Shown in pieces: positions 1 to 6,214 of a DNA stretch of 6,520 nt. The notes beneath the pieces were generated by a model. It was not told the DNA's origin, searched no databases, and saw only the letters and a list, made by a program, of their open reading frames with translations. The position numbers were made by a program, and so were the translations under genes. Positions within the stretch are counted from its first letter, which is position 1. Every line of letters starts with the position of its first letter. The DNA comes from an uncultured Anaerolineales bacterium (GTDB taxonomy: Bacteria > Chloroflexota > Anaerolineae > Anaerolineales > UBA11657). Where the stretch lies: contig CAJWGI010000077.1 of the NCBI GenBank assembly GCA_913031335.1, forward strand, positions 1 to 6,520, given 5' to 3'.

Positions 1-94
1 CTTCTGACATCACATTGTCCTGCTCCGACACTGCGCCATTCTCTTCTGACATCACATTGTCCTGCTCCGACACTGCGCCATTCTCTTCTGACAT
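1..94 (-). CDS. 5' end of an unidentified protein with an acidic repeated N-terminus (partial)
   Basis: Only the first 31 codons are in the window; the rest lies beyond the left edge. They read as two full copies of MSEENGAVSEQDNV plus MSE, a strongly acidic, Ser/Asn-rich and probably disordered N-terminus with no signal peptide or membrane segment. The start was chosen at the ATG at 94-92 because AAAGGAG (110-104) lies 9 nt upstream. The adjacent GTG at 97-95, 6 nt from the same site, is an equally possible start in the same frame. A promoter at 211-183 and a leader hairpin at 160-131 precede it, so the gene appears to be transcribed separately from gmk, which has the same orientation and lies upstream. 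Too little is visible to name the product. Acidic leaders of this kind occur on several translation-related and surface proteins. That the ORF is real is an inference from the promoter, ribosome-binding site and open frame together. Confidence 0.7.
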   Translation of the reverse strand, partial: MSEENGAVSEQDNVMSEENGAVSEQDNVMSE

Positions 95-97
95 CAC
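1..97. repeat. Perfect 42-bp tandem repeat (at least 2.3 copies)
   Basis: Positions 14-55 and 56-97 are identical over all 42 bp, and positions 1-13 match the end of a further copy, so the array probably continues past the left edge. The period is 14 codons, and on the minus strand each unit reads as the peptide MSEENGAVSEQDNV. The lack of even synonymous differences points to recent duplication or ongoing conversion. The array starts exactly at the proposed start codon, and every unit carries GTG-ATG preceded by GGAG and AGGA. Confidence 0.95.
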
Positions 98-130
98 GTA
101 GTTCTCCTTTAGTTGCTTACATTTGCTGGC

Positions 131-160
131 TTGCGCGGCGCTTGCACCGAGGCCGCGCAA
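131..160 (-). promoter_or_regulatory. 5'-leader stem-loop upstream of the repeat-bearing gene
   Basis: TTGCGCGGC (131-139) and GCCGCGCAA (152-160) form a perfect 9-bp, mostly G-C stem around a 12-nt loop. It lies about 15 nt after the predicted transcription start (around 176) and 20 nt before the ribosome-binding site at 110-104. Neither side has a run of T, so it is not a typical intrinsic terminator. It could stabilise the mRNA or be bound by a regulator, but no known riboswitch or leader family is recognised. Confidence 0.5.
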
Positions 161-182
161 CTGAAGCCGAACCGGTCACCAG

Positions 183-211
183 ACTTTAGCACCGAACTTG
201 GGCGGCGTCAA
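183..211 (-). promoter_or_regulatory. Sigma-70-type promoter for the left-edge gene
   Basis: On the minus strand the sequence reads TTGACG (211-206), a spacer of exactly 17 nt, then TAAAGT (188-183). TG lies one base before the -10, giving the extended form TGCTAAAGT. The -35 matches TTGACA at five of six positions. The predicted start point near 176 gives a leader of about 80 nt. The promoter lies in the gap after gmk, which supports independent transcription of the downstream gene. Confidence 0.65.
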
Positions 212-254
212 GCGCGCAACAGCGCAAACAAGACCACTTGCCCTGAAGCAAACC

Positions 255-269
255 GGCCGGCAGCCGGCC
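255..269 (-). terminator. Possible weak terminator after gmk
   Basis: GGCCGG-CAG-CCGGCC is a perfect 6-bp all-G/C stem with a 3-nt loop. It begins 18 nt after the gmk stop codon and lies upstream of the next promoter. On the minus strand it is followed by GGTTTGCTTC, which is only moderately T-rich, so termination may be inefficient or the hairpin may be incidental in GC-rich DNA. Confidence 0.35.
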
Positions 270-287
270 CCTGAGCGCGCACTGTGT

Positions 288-905
288 TCACCGGGTTTTT
301 GCCCTGGCGCGCATGCGCGCCCGCTCCGCGCGTATGATTCCCTGAATGGTTCCCACCGTTCCTTCAAGGTCATCACGCTGGTTGACGACCACATAATCGA
401 ACTCCTCCTGGCGCTGCGCTTCCTCGCGCGCCGTGGCCACGCGCCGCTCCAACGCGGCGTCAGTCTCGCTTTCGCGTTCACCCAGCCGGGCGCGCAGCTC
501 ATTCTCATTGCCCGGCGTCAGAAAGAGCAGCAGCGCCGCAGGATAAAGCTGGCGGATGCGCGCAGCGCCCTGCACGTCCACGCGCAGCACAACATCCTTT
601 CCGCTCTGCAGCGCTGCCCGCACCTCTTTTCTGGCGATGCCTTTGTGCTCGCCGTAGACCTCAGCGTGCTCAATGAATTCGTCCGAAGCAAGCATGCGTT
701 CAAATTCCTCGCCAGAGACGAAAAAATAATCGCGCCCGTGCGCCTCCGCTGCGCGCATTTTGCGCGCGGTAGTAGTGACCACGAACTGCAGCCCCGGCTC
801 GCGCTGAAGCAGCTGCCGCACCACGCTGTCCTTGCCGGCGCCGGAGGGGCCTGAAATCACAATCAACAGCTGCGCTGCCGCGCGTTTCGGCGGGGTGGGT
901 GCCAT
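288..905 (-). CDS. gmk: Guanylate kinase
   Basis: This 205-residue cytoplasmic enzyme would phosphorylate GMP to GDP with ATP, a step in guanine nucleotide supply. The Walker A loop GPSGAGKDS is at residues 19-27. The GMP-binding region TTTARKMRAAEAHGRDYFF (about 44-62) keeps the two arginines (49, 51), Glu54 and Tyr60. EHAEVYG follows at 79-85 and RVDVQGAARIR at 108-118. Length is typical for the family, with a short Pro/Ala N-terminal extension. The family-typical NYYGT after EHAEVYG is EHKGI here, so a tyrosine that contacts GMP in the yeast and E. coli enzymes is replaced by Lys. A similar YKGI sequence, together with GKD in the P-loop, is known to me from plant organellar guanylate kinases, so this looks like a subfamily feature rather than decay. 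The ATG at 905 has GGAG (915-912) 6 nt upstream. The gene is divergent from the zinc-ribbon gene across 60 bp. Confidence 0.96.
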   Translation of the reverse strand: MAPTPPKRAAAQLLIVISGPSGAGKDSVVRQLLQREPGLQFVVTTTARKMRAAEAHGRDYFFVSGEEFERMLASDEFIEHAEVYGEHKGIARKEVRAALQSGKDVVLRVDVQGAARIRQLYPAALLLFLTPGNENELRARLGERESETDAALERRVATAREEAQRQEEFDYVVVNQRDDLEGTVGTIQGIIRAERARMRARAKTR

Positions 906-907
906 GC

Positions 908-936
908 TTGTCTCCAGTAGCCTTACTTGCTATAAT
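908..936 (+). promoter_or_regulatory. Strong extended -10 promoter for the zinc-ribbon gene
   Basis: TTGTCT (908-913), a spacer of exactly 17 nt, and a perfect TATAAT (931-936) preceded by TG at 928-929 form a near-consensus housekeeping promoter. The predicted start point near 943 gives a leader of only about 23 nt. The -35 box overlaps the ribosome-binding site of the divergent gmk, so the two genes' control signals are interleaved within the 60-bp spacer. Confidence 0.75.
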
Positions 937-965
937 TGCGCCAGGAAATCAGCGGCCGCGCAATA

Positions 966-1355
966 ATGCCTCTTTACGAATACCGTTGCCAGAGTTGCAA
1001 GCGCCACGTTGCCGTTCGCATGTCTTACAGCGAATTCGACCGTGCTCGCCCCAAGTGCTCGCATTGCCAGAGCGACCAGTTGCAAAGGCTCATATCGCGC
1101 GTGCGCGTGAGCCGCTCGGAAGATTCTCGCATGGAATCGCTCGCTGACCCGGCCAACTTCGGCGACGTGGATGAAAACGACCCGCGCTCCGTCGGGAAGT
1201 TCATGCGCCGCATGGGCAGTGAAATGGGCGAAGACATGGGTCCGGAGTTCGACGAAATGGTTGGCCGCCTTGAGGCCGGCGAGGACCCGGAATCTATCGA
1301 GGCTGACATGCCCGATCCGGGCGGCCCACCTGCCGGCCCCGCGCCCGGTTTCTGA
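966..1355 (+). CDS. FmdB-family zinc-ribbon protein
   Basis: A 129-residue protein beginning MPLYEYRCQSC, the hallmark of the FmdB/CxxC_CxxC_SSSS putative regulatory family. Cys8, Cys11, Cys31 and Cys34 form two CxxC knuckles expected to bind one zinc ion. The rest (about 55-129) is acidic and Met/Gly/Glu-rich (FMRRMGSEMGEDMGPEFDEM) and ends in a Pro/Gly tail. Its role is unknown; FmdB was named from a gene linked to amidase expression, and regulation by members of this family is mostly unproven. The ATG at 966 was chosen because it starts the conserved domain and lies 23 nt after the predicted transcription start. The in-frame TTG at 936 falls inside the -10 box. The only purine-rich site, AGGAAA at 943-948, is 17 nt from the ATG, which is too far for a normal Shine-Dalgarno, so initiation may be weak or leader-independent. 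The gene runs against all its neighbours except the one at the right edge, and it converges on tmk with 3 bp between stops. Confidence 0.9.
   Translation: MPLYEYRCQSCKRHVAVRMSYSEFDRARPKCSHCQSDQLQRLISRVRVSRSEDSRMESLADPANFGDVDENDPRSVGKFMRRMGSEMGEDMGPEFDEMVGRLEAGEDPESIEADMPDPGGPPAGPAPGF
1317..1353 (+). terminator. Possible terminator hairpin overlapping the end of the zinc-ribbon gene
   Basis: CCGGGCG (1317-1323) can pair with CGCCCGG (1342-1348) across an 18-nt loop, followed by TTTCT running into the stop codon. Because tmk ends 3 bp further on, any plus-strand terminator must lie in coding DNA. The T run is short and such stems arise easily in GC-rich sequence, so this is a weak call. Confidence 0.25.
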
Positions 1356-1358
1356 GCC

Positions 1359-1982
1359 TCACCCCGCCAGCGCTCGCTGCACCCGTACCCTCACGCACTC
1401 GAATATAGCGTCGCTGGTCTGGCTGGCGTCAATCACTTCCCAGCGCCCCGGTTCCGCCTGCGCCAGCGTCAGGAATCCTTGCCTAGCGCGGGTGTGAAAA
1501 GACAATTCATAGGCATCCAGGCGATTCCACTGTTCCGACTGCTGCTTGCGCCTGCGCAGCCCATCCTCCGGCGCGATGTCCAGCAGCAGCGTCAGATCGG
1601 GCTGCAGCCCGCCGGTTGCCAGCCGGGTTACTTCCCGCAACACACCCTGCTCCAGGCGGTGTCCATAACCCTGATAAGCGAGACTGGAATCGAAAAAACG
1701 GTCGCACACCACCACGCCGCCTTTTTCGAGCTGGGGCCAGATGACCTCGCGCACCAGCTGCGCCCGCGAGGCGGAGAATAGCAGGAACTCGGCCTCCGGC
1801 GTCATTGCGCCGTTGTTCTGGTCGAAAAGCACGCCGCGCACCTGCTGCCCAATTGGCGTTCCGCCCGGCTCACGCGTGCGAAGCACATCGTAGTGCTTGC
1901 CGGCAAGGTGTTGCTCTAACCGCTCGCACTGCGTGGTCTTGCCGCTCCCTTCCGGACCCTCGAATGTGATGAACAAGCTCAC
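1359..1982 (-). CDS. tmk: Thymidylate kinase (dTMP kinase)
   Basis: A 207-residue cytoplasmic enzyme that would convert dTMP to dTDP, essential for dTTP supply. Signatures are the P-loop FEGPEGSGKTTQ (residues 7-18), REPGGTPIG (37-45) for the substrate pocket, and CDRFFDSSLAYQGYG (93-107), including the Asp-Arg pair typical of the family. The region RRRKQQSEQWNRLD is at the position of the flexible lid. Length is normal. The start codon is GTG at 1982-1980 and overlaps the stop of the upstream ATPase gene as GTGA, with no strong ribosome-binding site of its own, so translation is probably coupled. It is the last gene of the pdxS operon. Its stop is 3 bp from the stop of the convergent zinc-ribbon gene, and no terminator for it is visible. 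Confidence 0.97.
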   Translation of the reverse strand: MSLFITFEGPEGSGKTTQCERLEQHLAGKHYDVLRTREPGGTPIGQQVRGVLFDQNNGAMTPEAEFLLFSASRAQLVREVIWPQLEKGGVVVCDRFFDSSLAYQGYGHRLEQGVLREVTRLATGGLQPDLTLLLDIAPEDGLRRRKQQSEQWNRLDAYELSFHTRARQGFLTLAQAEPGRWEVIDASQTSDAIFECVRVRVQRALAG

Positions 1983-3556
1983 CCCCGAAACACTCTCACG
2001 CGCCGGCCGGGCTCATCCCCGTACGAATGGGAGACCAACTTTGCCCCCCTGACAAGTTGATGTTGCCGTCGACGAGTGCGTGCATCCTGCGGTTTCAGAT
2101 CCACGAAGCGGGTGCCCTTGCGCACCGTGCCAATCGCCGCGCTCGCTTCCGCCATCGCCCGCTCGAGCGCGCCCTGCCCATCTCCGGGCGCTGCAGCCAC
2201 ATCGAATATCTCCAGCAGCAGGTTCTCCATTTGGTGTTGCGTGTTAGAGCGCAGCACGTAAATGGGCAAACCGCGCGATTCGGCGTCGCTCACCGCGCGC
2301 TGCCGGCGGCGGTAATGCGATTTGAGGGTCACAAACCCCTGCGCTGCGCCGAGGTCGTCCACCAGCCTGAGCGGCACGCGCAACCGTCGCGCCGCGCGCT
2401 CAAAGCGCTCCCGGTTGACGCCATACGAAAAGATATGCGCCGGCGTCATGGCGGCGTAATCGCGGTCGGCAGGCTTCTCCGCGATCGCGGGCCGGGCCGA
2501 ATCCCCCTGCCAAGGCATGCGACCGCGCTGCCCGCGCGAGCCGACGCGGCCTGCGGCGGCGGCAGCCTTCTCGGTTTTATGTTCGCCGTCTTCCGTGCGA
2601 TAACGCAGCTCAGGTTTCAACCGCTCACCGCGCAACAGCGCGTCCACCGAATCGGCCACATCGTCGTGCACGCTCAGGCGCTCACGCTGCAAGATTTCAA
2701 TGAGCACATCGAATGTGGGCGGCGAGCGCCGCTCCAACACCGTTTTCTGGGTTCCGCGCCGACGCGCTTCCTCGTCGGAAAGCGTGACTGATTCAATTCC
2801 GCCCACAAGGTCAGCCAGCGTCGGGTTCAGCAGCAGGTTGTCGAGCGTGTTGCCGTGCGCTGTGCCGATCAACTGCACGCCGCGCTCAGCAATTGTGCGC
2901 GCCGCCAGCGCCTCGGCCTCACGCCCTATTTCGTCAATCACGATTGTTTCTGGGTTGTGGTTCTCCACCGCCTCTATCATTACCGCGTGCTGTAACACTG
3001 GGTTTTCAACCTGCATGCGGCGCGCGCGCCCCACCGCCGGATGGGGAATGTCGCCATCCCCGCCTATTTCGTTGGAGGTATCCACAACCACCACGCGTCT
3101 ATTCTCGGCCAACACGCGCGCGGACTCGCGCAGCATGGTGGTTTTGCCCACACCCGGACGCCCGAGCAGCAGGATACTGCTGCCCGATTCGATGACATCT
3201 TGAATGATTTCAATGGTTCCGTACACCGCCCGCCCCACCCGACAGGTAAGCCCGACCACCTGGCCTTGCCGGTTGCGTATGGCAGAAATACGGTGTAGCG
3301 TGCGCTGAATGCCGGCGCGATTGTCCTCGTCAAACGCGCCAACGCGCTTCACCACCGCATCAATGTCAGCTGCGGCCACCTCTGATTCGGACAGCACCAC
3401 CTCTCCGTCAAGGTAACGCGCCGTGGGCACGCGCCCCAGATCGAGAATGACCTCTAGCAGCTGCCCGGTCCGGCCGAGCTCCTGCACCTGTTGCGAGATG
3501 CGCTGTGGCAAAACTGCAAACAGCACGTCAAGGTTGTCGGTGATTTCCTGTCTCAC
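1979..3556 (-). CDS. R3H-domain AAA ATPase of the Ycf45/SpoIIIAA type
   Basis: A 525-residue P-loop ATPase related to chloroplast/cyanobacterial Ycf45 and the SpoIIIAA secretion-type ATPases. Residues 1-110 form the N-terminal domain. The ATPase core has Walker A GRPGVGKTT (132-140), VVVVDTSNEIGGDGDIPH (155-172), Walker B TIVIDEIG (204-211) and the sensor-like GTAHGNTL (231-238). An Ala/Gly/Arg-rich linker (about 320-370) leads to a C-terminal region ending in an R3H single-stranded nucleic-acid-binding domain (about 490-523, with RRRQH at 495-499). No signal peptide or membrane segment is seen, so it is probably cytosolic. Its biological role is not established; action on RNA or DNA is inferred from the R3H domain. 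The start is GTG at 3556-3554, with GGAG (3570-3567) 10 nt upstream inside the end of the preceding gene. The gap to that gene is 6 nt and tmk overlaps its stop by 4 nt. Confidence 0.93.
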   Translation of the reverse strand: MRQEITDNLDVLFAVLPQRISQQVQELGRTGQLLEVILDLGRVPTARYLDGEVVLSESEVAAADIDAVVKRVGAFDEDNRAGIQRTLHRISAIRNRQGQVVGLTCRVGRAVYGTIEIIQDVIESGSSILLLGRPGVGKTTMLRESARVLAENRRVVVVDTSNEIGGDGDIPHPAVGRARRMQVENPVLQHAVMIEAVENHNPETIVIDEIGREAEALAARTIAERGVQLIGTAHGNTLDNLLLNPTLADLVGGIESVTLSDEEARRRGTQKTVLERRSPPTFDVLIEILQRERLSVHDDVADSVDALLRGERLKPELRYRTEDGEHKTEKAAAAAGRVGSRGQRGRMPWQGDSARPAIAEKPADRDYAAMTPAHIFSYGVNRERFERAARRLRVPLRLVDDLGAAQGFVTLKSHYRRRQRAVSDAESRGLPIYVLRSNTQHQMENLLLEIFDVAAAPGDGQGALERAMAEASAAIGTVRKGTRFVDLKPQDARTRRRQHQLVRGAKLVSHSYGDEPGRRVRVFRG

Positions 3557-3562
3557 TGAGCG

Positions 3563-4531
3563 TCACTCCAAGTTGGTTGCCGGTGTTGTGGCCTCAATCA
3601 GGGAGGTCTCGGCGACCGGCGCTGAAATCTCAACTTCGGTGGCGGCAATAGCAGGCATCGGTTTCCGCACCGGTTTTTTTCCGCTCACGGTTAGCCGCTT
3701 CACCATAACGGCTTGCTGTCCCCACGGCTCAAAGCCGGCAGCTTGCAGCGCACCACGCAGCCACGACTGGTAACTGCGCGCGCAAATATACACCGGCCTG
3801 CGCGGGTCGTTTTGCTTCAATTGCAAAAAAGCTGCCAGCACCTCGCCGATAGTGCCCTCGGCCTCCGGGTGCACAAAAGGTTGCACCCAGACGCCCTTAG
3901 GGCCAATTTTTACGCTCAGCAGCGCGACCACATCGTCATCGCGGCGCAGGACGAAACCGTTATCCGTCCCCGTGGGCGTCGGCTCGACATGCCGCACCAG
4001 AGCGGGCACAATGTTGCTATAAAGGCGTTGCGTGGCAATCTCGTCCCGCGCTGCGCACGAGTGTAGCTCGATGCCGGCTTTCGCCCCTTCCGGCCGCGAG
4101 AGCAGCCGATACACCTGTTGCCTTGCATAAATCGCGAAGCCGGCCTTGCGCAGTGCAGCGAATTCGGCGCTGCCCTCCTGCGCCTCGGCCATCAAATTGC
4201 GCGCTGCGCAAGCGCCCGCTTCCTTCGCCAGCCCTTCCAGAAGCGCCACACTGCGCTCCAATGGCGTTTCCGCGCCCGCCGGGGCAATAAAGTACACCCG
4301 CGCGCGTTGCGCCCCATCCTCAAGCTGCATTTGCGCGAATGCGGCCTTTTCGTCGCCATCACCGCGCCAGACGAGCGTGGTCGCGCCCCTGTGCGGCGAA
4401 AATAAACCAACCAGACCCTTTTGCATCACACGCGCGCCGGTGGTGAACGCCGCTTCACTGTGCAGGCACACCCCGCGCGGCATCAAGCGCCGAAGTAGGC
4501 TCAGGTCGCGCCAGCCGCCCGTTCTAATCAT
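3563..4531 (-). CDS. Uncharacterised tandem GNAT-like acetyltransferase protein
   Basis: A 322-residue protein that I cannot assign to a named family. It appears to hold two GNAT-like halves. The first (about 35-146) ends with a long helix, [17 protein letters not shown], then [17 protein letters not shown], the usual GNAT 'Gly-Phe ... closing strand' pattern. The second (about 150-282) contains [31 protein letters not shown] and [20 protein letters not shown], repeating that pattern. A clear acetyl-CoA-binding R/Q-x-x-G-x-G/A loop is not obvious in either half, so catalytic activity is doubtful. The last 40 residues (283-322) are Lys/Pro then Ala/Thr/Glu-rich and look disordered. There is no signal peptide. 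The ATG at 4531 overlaps the pdxT stop by 8 nt without a good ribosome-binding site, indicating coupled translation in the pdxS operon. Substrate and function are unknown. Confidence 0.82.
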   Translation of the reverse strand: MIRTGGWRDLSLLRRLMPRGVCLHSEAAFTTGARVMQKGLVGLFSPHRGATTLVWRGDGDEKAAFAQMQLEDGAQRARVYFIAPAGAETPLERSVALLEGLAKEAGACAARNLMAEAQEGSAEFAALRKAGFAIYARQQVYRLLSRPEGAKAGIELHSCAARDEIATQRLYSNIVPALVRHVEPTPTGTDNGFVLRRDDDVVALLSVKIGPKGVWVQPFVHPEAEGTIGEVLAAFLQLKQNDPRRPVYICARSYQSWLRGALQAAGFEPWGQQAVMVKRLTVSGKKPVRKPMPAIAATEVEISAPVAETSLIEATTPATNLE

Positions 4532-5162
4532 ACGAACCGGCCGTCACCGCGCCGCGTTGCAGCGCGATCATGTCCAAAAACAGGCGGTGAAAACGGTCGT
4601 CGTCGGTAAGTTCGGGGTGAAACACGGTAGCCAGCATCCCATCCTGCCGGGCCGCCACCACCTCGCCGGTGGGCAGGCGCGCCAGCACCTCCACGCCACT
4701 ACCCACGCTTGAAATCAAGGGCGCGCGGATAAAAACCCCGTGGAACGGGCGCGGCCCACTACCGTTGGCGCCGCTTGCCTCGCCGAGGGCGGTCAGCGCG
4801 CCCACCTCGAGCGGCGTCTCAAAACTGTCAAGCTGGCGGCCAAATGCGTTGCGCTGCACCGCGATGTCCATCAGGCCGAGCAGCGGTTGCCGTGAGCCCG
4901 CCTGCTTGGCGAGCAATATGGCTCCGGCACACGTTCCCCACACGGCTTTACCCTCGTGTGCAAGCGCGCGCATCGGGCGCAGCAGGCTGTATTCACGCGC
5001 CAGCTTGCCGATGGTGGTGGATTCTCCGCCAGGGATGATCAGCCCGTCCAGCCCGCGAAGGTGCCCCGGCAGGCGCACCTCACGGTGCGCCACCCCGATG
5101 CGGCGCAGAATGACGCCATGTTCGCGGAAAGCGCCCTGGAGCGCGAGCACGCCAATCTGCAT
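4524..5162 (-). CDS. pdxT: Pyridoxal 5'-phosphate synthase glutaminase subunit PdxT
   Basis: A 212-residue class I glutamine amidotransferase that would release ammonia from glutamine and pass it to PdxS for ribose-5-phosphate-dependent vitamin B6 synthesis. The sequence shows the N-terminal [13 protein letters not shown] (3-15), the oxyanion motif PGGEST (44-49), nucleophile Cys78 in WGTCAG (75-80), and the His182/Glu184 pair in FHPEL (181-185), so the catalytic triad is complete. It is slightly longer than the usual 190-200 residues because of a Gly/Ser/Asn-rich insert around 128-137. The frame is open upstream into pdxS, but the ATG at 5162 was chosen because the conserved [10 protein letters not shown] begins there, 10 nt after the pdxS stop. 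The ribosome-binding site is weak, which suggests coupling to pdxS translation. The end overlaps the next gene by 8 nt. Confidence 0.96.
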   Translation of the reverse strand: MQIGVLALQGAFREHGVILRRIGVAHREVRLPGHLRGLDGLIIPGGESTTIGKLAREYSLLRPMRALAHEGKAVWGTCAGAILLAKQAGSRQPLLGLMDIAVQRNAFGRQLDSFETPLEVGALTALGEASGANGSGPRPFHGVFIRAPLISSVGSGVEVLARLPTGEVVAARQDGMLATVFHPELTDDDRFHRLFLDMIALQRGAVTAGSYD

Positions 5163-5172
5163 ACTTGCGGTA

Positions 5173-6060
5173 TCACCAACCGCGACCGGCGAGCAGCTCA
5201 GTGGTGGGAATATCCTGAACCTGCCGGCCAACCATCGGCTCGCCGAGGCCCTTGCTCACCCGCGCGACAATCTCCGCGTCGTTGTAATGCGTCGTCGCCG
5301 CGACGATCGCTTTCGCGCGGCTAGCGGGGTCTCCGGACTTGAAGATTCCGGAGCCGACGAAGACCCCATCCACTCCGAGCTGCATCATCAGCGCCGCATC
5401 GGCCGGGGTGGCCAGCCCACCGGCGGCGAAATTGACCACCGGCAGCCGGCCCAGCTCGCGCGTCTCTTGCACCAGTTCGTGCGGCGCACCGATTTCTTTG
5501 GCAAAGCTCATCAACTCCTCGGTGGGCATCTGCTGCAGCCGGCCGATTTCACCCAGCACCGCGCGGGCGTGGCGCACGGCCTCGACCACATCCCCGGTGC
5601 CGGCCTCGCCCTTGGTGCGAATCATGGCCGCGCCCTCGCCGATGCGCCGGAGCGCCTCCCCCAGATTGCGGCAGCCGCACACGAACGGCACGGCGAAGGC
5701 GTGTTTATCCACGTGGTGTTCCTCATCGGCCGGTGTGAGCACCTCGGATTCGTCGACGTAATCCACGCCGAGAGCCTGCAGCACCTGCGCCTCCACGAAG
5801 TGGCCGATACGACATTTCGCCATGACCGGAATGCTGACCGCGGCGATGATATCCACGATCATGCCGGGGTCGGACATGCGCGCCACGCCCCCATCGGCGC
5901 GGATGTCCGCCGGAACCCGCTCCAGCGCCATCACCGCGCAGGCGCCGGCGCCCTCAGCAATTTTCGCCTGCTCCGCCGTGACCACATCCATAATCACGCC
6001 ACCCTTCAACATCTCCGCCAGGCCGCGCTTCACGGCCAGGGTTCCCGTTTGTTTTTCCAT
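5173..6060 (-). CDS. pdxS: Pyridoxal 5'-phosphate synthase lyase subunit PdxS
   Basis: A 295-residue TIM-barrel enzyme that condenses ribose 5-phosphate, glyceraldehyde 3-phosphate and PdxT-supplied ammonia into pyridoxal 5'-phosphate, working in a 12+12 PdxS-PdxT complex in known members. Visible hallmarks are GGVIMDVV with Asp25 (20-27), [10 protein letters not shown] (45-54), the active-site Lys82 in MAKCRIGHF (80-88), [16 protein letters not shown] (101-116), the second lysine Lys150 in [11 protein letters not shown] (146-156), and the phosphate-binding [11 protein letters not shown] near 233-243. Length and motifs are entirely normal. The ATG at 6060 has AGGAG (6072-6068) 7 nt upstream. 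It is the first gene of the five-gene operon and divergent from the dehydrogenase gene across a 375-bp spacer that supplies its promoter. Confidence 0.98.
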   Translation of the reverse strand: MEKQTGTLAVKRGLAEMLKGGVIMDVVTAEQAKIAEGAGACAVMALERVPADIRADGGVARMSDPGMIVDIIAAVSIPVMAKCRIGHFVEAQVLQALGVDYVDESEVLTPADEEHHVDKHAFAVPFVCGCRNLGEALRRIGEGAAMIRTKGEAGTGDVVEAVRHARAVLGEIGRLQQMPTEELMSFAKEIGAPHELVQETRELGRLPVVNFAAGGLATPADAALMMQLGVDGVFVGSGIFKSGDPASRAKAIVAATTHYNDAEIVARVSKGLGEPMVGRQVQDIPTTELLAGRGW

Positions 6061-6135
6061 GTCCTTTCTCCTGTGCGGGCGCGCCAGAGGCTGAACCCGT
6101 CTATCGCGTCAGAATACCGCAGTCTTTTCCTCTCG

Positions 6136-6144
6136 ATTTTACCA
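6136..6144 (-). promoter_or_regulatory. Candidate extended -10 promoter for the pdxS operon
   Basis: The minus strand reads TGGTAAAAT (6144-6136), an extended -10 element (TGn plus TAAAAT, five of six matches to TATAAT). A start point near 6129 would give a leader of about 68 nt. No good -35 is found at 17 nt (TGCGCT, two of six matches), which extended -10 promoters can tolerate. It is the best candidate seen upstream of pdxS, but it is not proven. Confidence 0.4.
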
Positions 6145-6214
6145 CGGAGATGCCCGAAAGCGCACCCCGAAAACTTAGTTGGCGTGACGAATGACGCAAC
6201 GTAAGCCTCTTTTG

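Noticed and set aside
1..97. The tandem repeat as a CRISPR array
   Set aside because: The 42-bp units abut directly with no variable spacers, and the period is in frame with an open reading frame behind a ribosome-binding site.
198..854. Plus-strand open frame opposite gmk
   Set aside because: It is the antisense shadow of a well-supported guanylate kinase, with no ribosome-binding site and no recognisable protein features.
5163..5231. Upstream-extended start for pdxT inside pdxS
   Set aside because: The extension is the out-of-frame tail of pdxS, and the conserved PdxT N-terminus begins exactly at the ATG at 5162.
5705..5713. DnaA-box-like TTATCCACG near the parS site
   Set aside because: It falls in conserved pdxS codons (Val-Asp-Lys-His) and is isolated; no cluster of boxes or AT-rich unwinding region accompanies it.
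4669..6204. Long plus-strand open frame (about 511 codons) opposite pdxS and pdxT
   Set aside because: It is antisense to two enzymes with complete catalytic motifs; its Arg/Pro/Ala/His-rich translation fits no family and arises from GC-rich codon use.
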